Shown: piece by piece, positions 1 through 7,771 of the stretch
Position numbering within the stretch: position 1 is the first letter of the stretch
How the letters are laid out: every line of letters begins with the position of its first letter
NCBI GenBank assembly: GCA_003990745.1
Contig: RBNI01004392.1
Coordinates: 1 to 14,141, forward strand
Reading direction: 5' to 3'
Source of the DNA: Jimgerdemannia flammicorona
Taxonomy: Eukaryota > Mucoromycota > Endogonomycetes > Endogonales > Endogonaceae
Length of the DNA: 14,141 nt
Position numbers and translations under genes: made by a program
Notes under the pieces: model-generated
Told to the model about the DNA's origin: nothing
The model's input: only the letters and a program-made list of their open reading frames with translations
The model's database searches: none

Positions 1-81
1 AGGAAGAATAGAATGCAAACAAAAATAAAAAGTAATACAATACATGGAAAAAATAGAACAGAATATAATTCTGATACTATT

Positions 82-98
82 AAAAAAAAAAAAAAAAA
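82..98. repeat. poly-A homopolymer (17 bp)
   Basis: An uninterrupted run of 17 A residues in AT-rich flank. It could be a simple-sequence tract or the tail remnant of an older retroposed insertion; no target duplication or open frame next to it distinguishes these. Confidence 0.9.
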
Positions 99-214
99 TC
101 CTATGTCTAAGAAATTTTTATAGATTGAAAAGTATTCTGAAATATCTAAAATATTTGCAGAAATGTAATGTAATGTTATCTATATAATCCACTTGTAGAT
201 GAGGGATATAAATA

Positions 215-220
215 ATATAT
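215..220. repeat. candidate target-site duplication, left copy
   Basis: ATATAT directly before the 5' LTR, matched by ATATAT at 9012-9017 after the 3' LTR. Because both sides are TA-rich the match could be partly by chance. Confidence 0.5.
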
Positions 221-375
221 TGTAATGGTGACCCCAGAATGATGACATCAGTACAGGAGACAGCCTTTCCTCGTAAGCTACTAGATCAGAGCATGAGAAG
301 ATTATACAGCATATGAGATGAGCAATGATGACCAACTGTGAGTCATTGTGACCACTACATAAGCATCCTGAAGAA

Positions 376-383
376 TATAAAAG
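376..383 (+). promoter_or_regulatory. upstream LTR TATA box (5' LTR)
   Basis: TATAAAAG lies about 80 bp before the first ATG of the LTR frame (463) and is identical in the 3' LTR at 7622-7629, although the LTRs differ by about 7%. It is a candidate promoter for the LTR-encoded protein. This is inferred from motif and position only. Confidence 0.5.
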
Positions 384-462
384 AAGGATCAAGGAACTGC
401 AGTAGCAGCAACCAACAAGAACCACTAATCCCAAAATAGCTCAAAGACTTACCACAAATGAA

Positions 463-1320
463 ATGCCTGCTGCCTGCCAAACCTCAAGGTCAAGGAATCA
501 CCAAGGTATCTCAGTCGAAGAAAGGATGTTCCAAGACATCAGAAGAGCTATGAGGACCTGCTCAAGAAGGACTCCTAGTGTCAACCTGGGCACTACAGAC
601 CCTTATCACTTCATTCTCTACTGCTGTGAAATGGAAACAAGGATCAACATTGCTACCGAATGCCTCCAAATGTGGCAGGAGTATGAAATAGGAAACCTCC
701 TCTACTGGGAGTTCCCACAGGCCAGCACCCAGGAGCTATAAGGTGCCACTCCCATGGATATACATGAAACAAGGATAGCTAAGAAGATCCATCAGATCTT
801 CAGGCATGCACCATGGTCAATCCCCGACTTGGAGTATGTTAGAGTCTCAGATTTCAGAAACCTGTCATCTTGCCACATCAATGCACTAGAAGCCAGGGTG
901 GCTACAGAAGCCCAGTCCACTATCACCCTCAACAGCGAAGAAGTAGAAGACTTCTGGTACCCCATCCTTCAAGACAACTCAGACCAATTCCTGCAAGGAT
1001 TGATCTCAGTATTCCAAGGCCCAAGCATCCAGGTTAGATCTCCCCAAGACCCCACATTTGTCCCCTATTTTGTGGAAGAGAACCTCATAGACTGGAGAGC
1101 TCCAGACCTTATTCCCGATTTTCCCGCCACAGCCAAATGTGATGACATCATCGGTGATGATGTCATTCCTTGTGACTTCGACATATGCGAGACACGTGAC
1201 ATATCTGAAGTATGTGAAACGCATGATCTGCATAATGAATTTGCGGATCTCATCTCCTTCAGTGATGATGACAGTGATGATGATGAAGAAGCCCCTATGG
1301 TCCTAAACTTTCTGCTCTAA
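463..1320 (+). pseudogene. LTR-encoded protein of unknown function, 5' LTR copy, one premature stop
   Basis: The frame runs from ATG 463 to TAA 1318-1320 with one internal TAA at 739-741, where the 3' LTR has CAA at the same place (CAA to TAA, a C-to-T change). The two open halves are 92 and 188 codons. I do not recognise the family. Visible features are a basic N-terminal part (an RRAMRTCSRR-like stretch), a central region rich in Trp and hydrophobic residues, two imperfect 9-residue repeats near the C terminus (ICETRDISE then VCETHDLHN, encoded at 1182-1235), and a very acidic tail (SFSDDDSDDDEEAP). No transmembrane segment or signal peptide is evident. The 5' copy keeps the ATG that is ATA in the 3' copy; the closest upstream in-frame stop is TAG at 403. 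Such a long frame in an LTR suggests the progenitor expressed it. Confidence 0.75.
1142..1166. repeat. 11-bp perfect inverted repeat with 3-nt loop inside the LTR frame
   Basis: ATGACATCATC (1142-1152) pairs exactly with GATGATGTCAT (1156-1166). The 3' LTR counterpart at 8388-8412 is also perfect although both bases next to the loop have changed (C to T on the left, G to A on the right). A related TGATGACATCA occurs at 240-250 near the LTR start. The half-site TGACATCA resembles bZIP/CRE-type sites, but these bases also encode an Asp/Ile-rich peptide, so the symmetry may be incidental. Confidence 0.45.
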
Positions 1321-1327
1321 GTTTCTT

Positions 1328-1467
1328 GTTACACTGGATAATGCCAGCACTGGTATTTTTATGTAATACTGAATAATGCCAGCACTGGTATTCTGAGGTA
1401 ATGCAAAATTGTTCCAGCATCGGCATTTTGATGTGATACCAAATAATACCAGCTCTGGAACTTAGTA
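1328..1467 (+). repeat. 4 x 35-bp tandem repeat with palindromic cores (5' LTR)
   Basis: Four diverged units in exact 35-bp register: 1328-1362, 1363-1397, 1398-1432, 1433-1467. Each starts GT(T/A/G)A and carries a CCAGCNCTGG-like imperfect palindrome about 16 bases in, usually inside AATRCCAGCACTGGTATT. The array starts 8 bp after the stop codon of the LTR frame and ends about 60 bp before the second TATA box, where an enhancer or upstream activating sequence would be expected. Spacing of 35 bp is roughly 3.3 helical turns. Function is inferred. Confidence 0.8.
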
Positions 1468-1528
1468 GTTTTAGTTATTGGAATTTATATTTAGCTTTAT
1501 ATCTTAGCAATCATTGAATTATATTTTG

Positions 1529-1561
1529 TATAAATACCCCTCTTATTTCCTCTAAAATAAA
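1529..1561 (+). promoter_or_regulatory. downstream LTR core: TATAAATA and AATAAA (5' LTR)
   Basis: TATAAATA at 1529-1536 is followed by a pyrimidine-rich stretch and by AATAAA at 1556-1561. TATA box, start region and poly(A) signal within about 35 bp is the typical compact U3-R layout of LTRs. In the 5' LTR it would drive the genomic RNA. Both motifs are preserved in the 3' LTR at 8775-8782 and 8802-8807. Confidence 0.6.
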
Positions 1562-1768
1562 GTCAGTTCCGGTTTCACTTATACACACTTCCTTGCAAGC
1601 AATCTAAAAGATAACAAGTCAGTTAAAGATAAGAATTTTGAGGACTATAAGACCTTGGGAAGGCACTCCAATAAGAACTTGCTTATAACAACTTGAGTTA
1701 GTCTAAGAGATACACCTTGAAGAGAATCTGGTATATTTGAAAGACTCAGTGACCACTATGTGACAACT

Positions 1769-1785
1769 TGGTGCCCATTGGCTGG
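1769..1785 (+). other. candidate minus-strand primer-binding site
   Basis: Three bases after the LTR end is TGGTGCCCATTGGCTGG, which begins with the TGG expected from pairing with a tRNA CCA end. The complement would be the 3' end of a tRNA with a GGGC-A-CCA terminus. I cannot name the tRNA from memory. The rest of the leader (1786-1891) shows no gene; the gag reading frame is open upstream to about 1799, but without an ATG. Confidence 0.65.
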
Positions 1786-1891
1786 TGATTCAAGATAAAT
1801 CCCTCACTTTCAAGCTGAAAAACAAATAACCCCAACAATAACTACCCTGACTACAAGAGTCACCCCTGTAAGAATTCAAGACAAGATAGAA

Positions 1892-2980
1892 ATGTGCCCC
1901 CCTACATTCTATGGATATATTACTGAAGAGTCAATCCTGACCTTCATTGAAGACTTTGAACAATTCGCCACTGTACAAGCTCTTGGTGTGGATGCTCAAT
2001 TGGCCCTTCTACCAGTCAGCCTCAGAGGATCTGCCAGAGACAAGTTCAAGCAGCCACTATTGCTGGTGCTGATGCAGTTAAACTTGGCAATATGAAGGAC
2101 TTCCTCAGAACAACATATTATACTGAAGAGATCAAGCAAGCTCTCAAGGATCAACTCAATACTATCTGCCAGGGACTTAGTGAAGATTCCAACTCATTCT
2201 ATATCTGAATCTGCCACCAGATTATCTTGGCTGGCTATGATGACCACCTCAAGGAACAAATAGTGGATTCAACCTTCCTCAAAGGAGTTCACCCTGAAAT
2301 TACCCTAGCAATCTGATCTACCCCAGCTGTACTGACACTTAATTAGAAAGTGGTCTTTGCACAGAGATATTGGACTATCAGACACCCTGCCAAACACTCA
2401 ATGGAGAAAATAACTGGTATCAAGATGGAGCCATCAAAGCCAACTAGTATCTTACCTGCTACAGTTGTGAACAGACAACCAACCACATCTATCCCCAAGA
2501 CAGCCAAAGCTAACCCAGTGGAAGAACTCGCCAAGCAGTTTGCTGAGATGACTGCACACCTTGGTGATGTTGTTAGAGAAGTCCGAAGTGCCAATAGGAG
2601 ACCAGTGCAGAGATTTGCAGCTGCTACAGAAGAATGCAATAACATCACATGCTTCAGATGTAGAGAAGAAGGCCACTATGCAAAGAATTGCATGACCGAA
2701 ATGAGACACAAAGCCCAACCAAGCAATGCTAGCAGAACCAGAGAACAAACCAATGCAGTAGTCATCGAGGAAATTGGTGACACTGATGATGAAGAATACT
2801 ATGAGGAACTTGAATTCTACCCTGCTACTGAAGGTACCAGAACCCGGTCCAAGCTCTATGATAAGAAGAGCAACAGCAAGCCAGTTGGAAGACCAAAGAA
2901 GACCCCAGCTGTTACCATTCAAAGCAAGACCCAACCTAAGGAGATTGATCAAGACATGGAGTTAGATGAAGCTGCCCGCC
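1892..2980 (+). pseudogene. gag: Gypsy gag (capsid and nucleocapsid), frameshifted with stops
   Basis: The first ATG is at 1892. The first 50 or so codons (FYGYITEESILTFIEDFEQF) resemble the start of a Ty3/Gypsy capsid domain. The frame shifts around 2040-2056: before it coding continues in the 1892 frame, after it in the frame shared by all later gag-pol up to about 5870. Stops at 2206 (TGA), 2314 (TGA) and 2344 (TAG) fit C-to-T changes in Arg or Gln codons. The nucleocapsid has a CCHC zinc knuckle at 2650-2691 (CFRCREEGHYAKNC, spacing C-x2-C-x4-H-x4-C), which in this family binds the element RNA during packaging. An acidic stretch and a basic SKPVGRPKKTP stretch follow. The gag/protease boundary is not visible, so the end given is approximate. 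Confidence 0.88.
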
Positions 2981-3279
2981 AAATTATTGAAGGCACTACT
3001 CCAGTCTCAGGAGAAAGCAAAAGCAAGAAGGAACAGAAGCTGTGCAAGACCAAGATCCACCAGTATGACATCTACAAGGACCTCAAGGAACAGAAGGTCA
3101 ATGCCACTTTTGGACAACTAGCTGAAGTCCCTGCCTTCAGACAGCAGTTGAGAGTAGGACTTGCAACTACCATCAAGAATCAAGAGTACAAGATTGTAGA
3201 AGCCCACAATACACAAGAAGAATCCGAGAACTCAGGTGAAGAATCTGAAGACCAGTGCAAGACATCAGCCTATACTCTC

Positions 3280-3600
3280 TGCCAGATTGAAGACTGTATC
3301 TTTGATGCTATCATTGATACTGGTGCTGGAGGATGTCTTATGAGCAAGAAGGCAATTGACTGCCTAGGTTGGGATATTGAAGAGTCTACTAAGATGGTCT
3401 ATGTTATAGCAGATGGTACATGAGCTACCCCCCTTGGCAAAATCTGAGAAGTCCCCATCAAGATAGGAGGAGTCACTATTCCAGTAGACGTGATTGTTAC
3501 AAGCACCACCAACTATGATATCCTTATTGGCAACCAATGGCTTCACAAGGCCAGGGCCATCATTGACCTCAATGCCCAGAAGATGCAGATCAACTATAGA
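3280..3600 (+). pseudogene. pol: Gypsy aspartic protease domain (retropepsin-like)
   Basis: The active-site loop reads IIDTGAGGCLMSKKA, with the catalytic Asp at 3316-3318 in a DTGA motif. The C-terminal half carries NYDILIGNQWL (about 3514-3546), the conserved second hydrophobic-G motif of retropepsins. Two TGA codons (3421-3423 and 3445-3447) interrupt the flap region, each fitting an Arg CGA to TGA change. In the progenitor this domain would have cut the polyprotein; it is in the same frame as gag, so gag and pol appear to have been one continuous frame rather than a programmed frameshift. Confidence 0.9.
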
Positions 3601-4020
3601 GGGAGAAAGGTACGAGTCTCTATCAATGTCCACAAAGGAGTTCTACCAGATATGGAGGAAGAAGATGAAGAAGATATAGAGGTCTTCATGCACTCAGTGA
3701 ACAAGAACAAGAGCAAGACACCCAAGCTCACAGATGAGCAGTGGTACAACAAGATCATTGATGGCTATGCCCCTCAAGGAAGATGCCCCCATGGTACTAG
3801 AATGTACTGCTCTGAACACCTGAATGACTGCTGGTCCTGTATCAGTGAAGTCAGGAAAATCTGCCAACAGAAACATGAGCAAGAAGTTGCCGAAGCAAAA
3901 AGGAAAGCCGAAGAAGATGATCAGCCCCCAGAGCTTCAAGCTGATAGTGACAATGAGGAGGAACAAGAATCTGACATCATCCTCAAGGTCAAGAAGTTTC
4001 ACCCTGAAGCCAAGATCCCA
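3601..4020 (+). pseudogene. pol: Protease-dUTPase linker with Cys/His cluster and acidic coiled region
   Basis: About 140 residues without internal stops join protease and dUTPase. They include an acidic run (DMEEEDEEDIEV), a Cys/His cluster at 3784-3864 (C-P-H-x5-C-x2-H-x3-C-x2-C-x7-C, with CWSC at its core), then a charged, probably helical KHEQEVAEAKRKAEEDD stretch and a second acidic run. The cluster could bind a metal ion, but its spacing is not a retroviral CCHC knuckle. I do not recognise this region from other Gypsy elements. Confidence 0.6.
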
Positions 4021-4400
4021 GAATACAAGACTGAAGGAGCCATAGAAATGGACCTTGCCAGCATTCAAGATACTACCCTTGAACCACAGACCACTACCCT
4101 ACTTGGCACTGAAATTGGAGTCAAGCTATCAGAAAACCATGTCGGAATTATCAAGACCAGGAGCAGTCTGGCCAAAAGTGAAATCTCAGTTGAAGGAGGA
4201 GTAATTGACCCTGATTACACTGGTGAGATCTTTCTCATAGTCAGAAATCACAACCACACCACCCCCTTCGAAGTCAAGAAGCATAACAGGATTGGCCAGA
4301 TGCTGATCCATGAAATCAAGAAGCCCAAGATCATTGAAGCCATGGAACTCATCAAGACCAAGAGAGGAGAACAAGGCTTTGGATCTACTGGAAGAGGAGC
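4021..4400 (+). pseudogene. dUTPase domain in the Gypsy polyprotein
   Basis: This domain would hydrolyse dUTP to dUMP and pyrophosphate, limiting uracil incorporation during reverse transcription. All five trimeric-dUTPase motifs are present in order: I, AIEMDLAS around 4039-4062; II, TRSSLA around 4156-4173 (the phosphate-binding RSSLA is exact); III, GGVIDPDYTGEI around 4195-4230, with the catalytic Asp at 4207-4209; IV, NRIGQMLI at 4285-4308; V, RGEQGFGSTG at 4363-4392, the Gly-rich flexible arm. There is no stop or frameshift inside it. It lies between protease and RT. Among retroviruses, betaretroviruses carry dUTPase next to protease and non-primate lentiviruses carry it within pol; in LTR retrotransposons it is uncommon. 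Confidence 0.93.
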
Positions 4401-4566
4401 CTACACTACCACCAAGATTACCGAACTTGAGTACAAGAAAGACAAGGACCAGAATAAGCACACCTATACCATTGGAGAAAACTTTCCCCTAGAGGAACAA
4501 CTTCTCAAGATCCTGCACCAGAATGAAGGAGTACTTGCTACAGACTTTAGGGATATCCACAATTAA

Positions 4567-5502
4567 GAACCCAGGTACTACCACAATGTTGACACTGGTG
4601 ATACCAAGCCTATCTACCAGAAAGCCAGACCCATACCATCTGCCTACAGAGAGTGGCTGCAAGCAGAACTCAAGGAAATAGAAGAAGCTGGAATCATCAA
4701 GCAAGCTATCAGCCCCTGGGCCTCACCCATTGTCCTAGCCCCAAAGAAAGGAAGCAAGCCTGGAGAGTTTGTACCAAGTCTCTACATTGACTACAAGAAG
4801 CTCAATGCCATCACCAAGAAGGACAGGCAGCCCTTGCTGAATATTCAAGAAATTCTTACCACTCTTGGAAGCGAAGCCAAATACTACACCACCTTAGATC
4901 TGTTCTCAGGCTTCCATCAGATCAGTCTCACTCAAGATGCCAGTGAGAAATCAGCCTTCATCATACCTGACGCCACCTATATCTACCTGCGAATGCCATT
5001 TGGAATGTGTAATGCCCCAGCAAGTTTCCAGTGAATGATGAACAGAGTCTTCAGCAATGAGATTGGAAAATGGCTCTTTGTCTATGTTGATGATATGATC
5101 ATCTTCAGCAATACTGCATGGGAACATGTCAATCACATACAGCTAGCCCTCAAGAGGCTCAAGGAGCATGGCCTCTACATCAAGCCCAAGAAATGTAAGT
5201 TTACTGCTCAAGAAATCATCTACCTAGGACACCTCATCAACCAGACCAGAATCCACACAGACCCCATGAAGATTGAGGCTGTTGCAGCCTACCCAAGACC
5301 CAGAACAACCACAGAAGTCCACAACTTCCTTGGACTGGCCAGCTACTACAGAAGATTCATTAAAGGATACTCCAACATTGCAGCACCTATCTACGAGCTA
5401 CTGAAGAAGGAGACCAAATTTGAATGGACCAAGGAGTGCCAAGAAACCTTCAATGAACTCAAGACCAGGTTGACCCAAGCACCCATCCTCAGAAGATCAG
5501 AC
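4567..5502 (+). pseudogene. pol: Gypsy reverse transcriptase domain
   Basis: Conserved RT blocks appear in order: ISPWASPIVLAPKK near 4710, the DYKKLNAITKKD block near 4790, LDLFSGFHQI near 4895, MPFGMCNAPASFQ ending at 5031, the catalytic YVDD at 5083-5094, and YLGHLI near 5221. The thumb/connection follows with NFLGLASYYRRFI, typical of Ty3/Gypsy. A TAA (4564-4566) sits before the domain, a TGA (5032-5034) falls right after ASFQ where the family usually has Arg, and a TAG (5503-5505) marks the start of RNase H. Apart from these stops the sequence is well preserved, so the element is fairly recent. Confidence 0.96.
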
Positions 5503-5505
5503 TAG

Positions 5506-5880
5506 AACCTAGAATTCATCCTGCAGACAGATGCAAGTGCTATAGGACTTAGAGCAGTCCTAGCTCAGAAGAAAGATGGATATAAATATTTCATCTCCTA
5601 TGCAAGCCGAGGCACCCGTGGAGCAGAGCAGAACTATGAGTCATGCAAGCTTGAATGTTTAGCAGTAGTCTGGGCAGTAGACAAGTTTCACTACTACCTA
5701 GCTGGGAAATACTTCACCATTCAAACAGACCACTCTGCTCTTGTCTGGCTATTCCACACTTTGAACCCCAAAGAAATATATGCCAGATGGATTTACAGGC
5801 TGCAAGAGTATGACTGTACTGTCAAGCACTGCTCAGGAAAGACCAACACCAATGCTGATGCACTCTCAAGAACACCCCGA
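5506..5880 (+). pseudogene. pol: Gypsy RNase H domain
   Basis: It follows RT in the same frame. The four acidic catalytic residues can be placed: Asp in QTDAS (5530-5532), Glu in KLECLAVVW (5653-5655), Asp in QTDHSAL (5728-5730), and Asp in NADALSR (5857-5859). It would degrade the RNA strand of the RNA-DNA hybrid. The usual Gly-Gly-x-Leu after the first Asp reads AIGLRAVLAQ here. After LSR the frame is lost: the integrase continues in the next frame, so an indel lies between about 5870 and 5930. Confidence 0.95.
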
Positions 5881-5899
5881 AACACCCCCATCAAGACCA

Positions 5900-7153
5900 T
5901 TCAACATGAATAAGGAGCTATACTATGGATTAATCAGCTACCTTGAGCAGCGGAAAATGCCCAACCACCTCGAACCCTGGACAATCACTATCATCAATTG
6001 AACTTGGAAATAGTTTGAATTAGACAACACTACACTCAGAAAAGGAGGAAAGCTAGTAATACCTGAATACAAGAAGTATCAAGTAATGAAGGAAGTACAC
6101 GAGCAAGGGTACTTAGGAGGAACCAACACATATGACAAGGCAAGAAGAACCATGTAGTGGCCCAAGATGGAAGAAGACCTGCACCAATTTGTCAAAGGGT
6201 GTGACAAGTGCCAAAAACAGAAATATGATCAGCAAGACCAGACACCCCGGTCATCAAGAATTGAGTCTATCCCCTTCCACCACATTGCAATGGATATCAT
6301 TGGACCACTACCAGTAATACTATCAGGAAACCACTATATTATAGTTATTATAGACCTCTTCACCAAATAGATAGAGGCAGGAGCATTACAAGAAGCCAAT
6401 GCCCTCTCTATAGCCAACTTCTTGCATCAAGAAATCATCTGCTGCTACAAGACACCAAAGCAAATCACCACAGACCATGGCATGGAATTTGTCAATGGAT
6501 TCCATGAGATAATATATCAGAAATATAAGATTCAGCACATCAAGACCACCACATACCACTCTCAAGGAAATGGACAGACAGAAAGAACTAACAAGACTCT
6601 CAAGAACATCCTAGCGAAGATCTCAGAGATATATGAGAATTGGGATAACTATCTCTCAACCGCCCTCTCTGTCCTATGAGATATACAGTCACAGAGCACA
6701 CATTTTACCCCAGGAGAGCTGCTCTTCGGAGAAGAAGATTCTGATGGAACCTCAGCCACAAATCTAGACCTAACTTGGAGACAGGTTAATGCAGAAATCT
6801 GGAGACTACACCAAATCCAGAAGAAGGCTGAAGATTACATCACCAAGTCACAAGTACTGACAAGGAAGAATGTGGAAAAGAATCACAAGGCCCTAGAACC
6901 CATCCGAATTGGTGAAAAGGTTCTACTGTATCGAAATATGGTAGAAGCCTCATGGTCGCAAAAACTGGAGCTCAAATGGGAAGGACCCTTCTATGTGCAA
7001 GATATCAAGGGAACTACCTTCTGGCTTAGAAAAATCTCAGAGACCATACTGCCTACTACAGTACACAGGAACAGACTCAAGAAGTACCACAAATCTATAC
7101 AAGAGAAGCAAAACATGATGACCACCCATGAGGTTCTAGTCTACGAATCATAA
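5900..7153 (+). pseudogene. pol: Gypsy integrase with GPF module, no chromodomain
   Basis: The N-terminal zinc domain keeps His at 6098-6100 and CDKC (Cys at 6200-6202 and 6209-6211), but the second His of HHCC is not evident (GGTNTY where GGH is usual). The DDE core has Asp 6293-6295, Asp 6473-6475 and Glu 6581-6583, with exactly 35 residues between the last two (D-x35-E), as expected. The C-terminal GPY/F module reads KWEGPFYV (GPF at 6983-6991) and is followed by VHRNRLKKYH. The frame ends at TAA 7151-7153 with no chromodomain. Stops at 5999 (TGA), 6011 (TAG), 6155 (TAG), 6368 (TAG) and 6677 (TGA) each fit one transition from Arg, Gln or Trp codons. Confidence 0.95.
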
Positions 7154-7456
7154 CAGCATGTCCCGTGACCAGCAGGCTATCTGTCTGGACTATTCTCTAA
7201 GGGATATGGCACTGGCAACTACTCATCCATGAGACTTTCATAGTCAGAGGAGTTTGAACTGTCAACTGATTGATCAAGATCAGAATTAGGCCCTTGCTCT
7301 ATATGAAGGGAGCGACCCTTCACCATCACGCCAAAATATAAAGGGAAGACACCAGCCCATAAACACCACTTTTTGACCCCTTGCCAGAGGTTATGGGATC
7401 AGCAAATTTTTCAGGACTGGACCAATGAAAAATGATGCTCAGGAAGATCCTTATTC
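7154..7456 (+). other. post-pol region; possible decayed third reading frame
   Basis: This is about 300 bp between the integrase stop and the polypurine tract. One frame starts with ATG at 7158, right after the pol stop, and runs into the 3' LTR to a TGA at 7572. It is interrupted at 7230 (TGA), 7287 (TAG) and 7374 (TGA), each compatible with C-to-T changes. I recognise no family, and three stops in about 138 codons is also compatible with non-coding DNA. Confidence 0.3.
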
Positions 7457-7466
7457 AGGAGAAAGA
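7457..7466 (+). other. polypurine tract (plus-strand primer)
   Basis: AGGAGAAAGA abuts the TG that opens the 3' LTR. In LTR elements the RNase H-resistant polypurine tract primes plus-strand DNA synthesis exactly here, which supports the LTR boundary. Confidence 0.88.
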
Positions 7467-7621
7467 TGTAATGGTGACTCCAGAATGATGACATCAGCAC
7501 AGGAGACAGCCTTTCCTCACAAGCCACCAGATCGGAGCACGAGAAGATTATACAGCATACAAGATGAGCAATGATGACTAACTGTGAGTCATTGTGACTA
7601 CTGCACAAGCATCCTGAAGAA

Positions 7622-7629
7622 TATAAAAG
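7622..7629 (+). promoter_or_regulatory. upstream LTR TATA box (3' LTR)
   Basis: TATAAAAG, identical to 376-383. From here a transcript would contain only the LTR frame and could end at the AATAAA at 8802, making a self-contained unit inside the 3' LTR. Confidence 0.5.
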
Positions 7630-7771
7630 AAGGATCAAGGAACTGCAGTAGCAGTAATCAACAAGAACCACCAATCCCAAAATAGCTCAAAGACTTACCA
7701 CAAACGCAATACCTGCTGCCTGCCAAATCTCAAGGTTAAGAAATCACCAAGGTATCTCAGTCAAAGAAAGG

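Larger units (their letters stand above)
1..220. other. AT-rich left flank, no gene seen
   Basis: This stretch precedes the Gypsy 5' LTR and is strongly AT-rich, with an A17 run at 82-98. I see no coding signature, tRNA or LTR boundary in it. If the Gypsy element inserted into the 3' end of the Copia element to the right, this flank should continue that Copia 3' region, but I could not find the 127-bp Copia LTR sequence here. Confidence 0.6.
221..1765 (+). repeat. Gypsy 5' LTR (1545 bp)
   Basis: A direct repeat of 7467-9011 with no net length difference. It starts TG and ends CA. It is long for a Ty3/Gypsy LTR because it contains a coding frame (463-1320). Order inside: TATA box at 376, frame with an acidic C terminus, 4 x 35-bp repeats at 1328-1467, a second TATA box at 1529, AATAAA at 1556. 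If transcription of the element starts just after the second TATA box, U3 is about 221-1555 and R plus U5 is only about 200 bp. Compared with the 3' copy I count by hand about 98 transitions and 7 transversions, spread evenly over coding and non-coding parts, so nothing suggests selection after insertion. Confidence 0.97.

Noticed and set aside
57..82. Weak similarity of the left flank to the Copia LTR (AATATAA..CTGATA..ATTA)
   Set aside because: About 17 of 21 bases match in very AT-rich DNA, without extension on either side and without TGTTGG/CCAACA ends. Too weak to call a 3' LTR.
180..434. Minus-strand hydrophobic Cys-rich frame in the 5' LTR (and its 3' LTR counterpart at 7411-7680)
   Set aside because: It runs across the LTR boundary into unrelated flank in one copy and into the post-pol region in the other, so the protein ends differ, and it overlaps the TATA box. 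It looks like a reverse-strand shadow.
1328..1467. CRISPR-like array, because of regular spacing with palindromic cores
   Set aside because: The repeats are directly adjacent, diverged, lack unique spacers, and are part of an LTR present twice in the window.
2343..2952. Minus-strand frames of 101 and 166 codons opposite gag
   Set aside because: They lie opposite the gag zinc knuckle and linker and lack any domain; the forward frame carries the conserved motifs.
2206..6679. TGA read as an amino acid (alternative genetic code), since 7 of 13 stops are TGA, mostly where Arg is expected
   Set aside because: TAG and TAA stops also occur, the TGA codons fit CGA to TGA deamination, and TGA would more usually be reassigned to Trp than Arg. 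Mutation explains everything.
7092..7153. Chromodomain at the end of the Gypsy integrase
   Set aside because: Only about 20 residues follow the GPF-module region and they show no aromatic-cage or chromodomain pattern.
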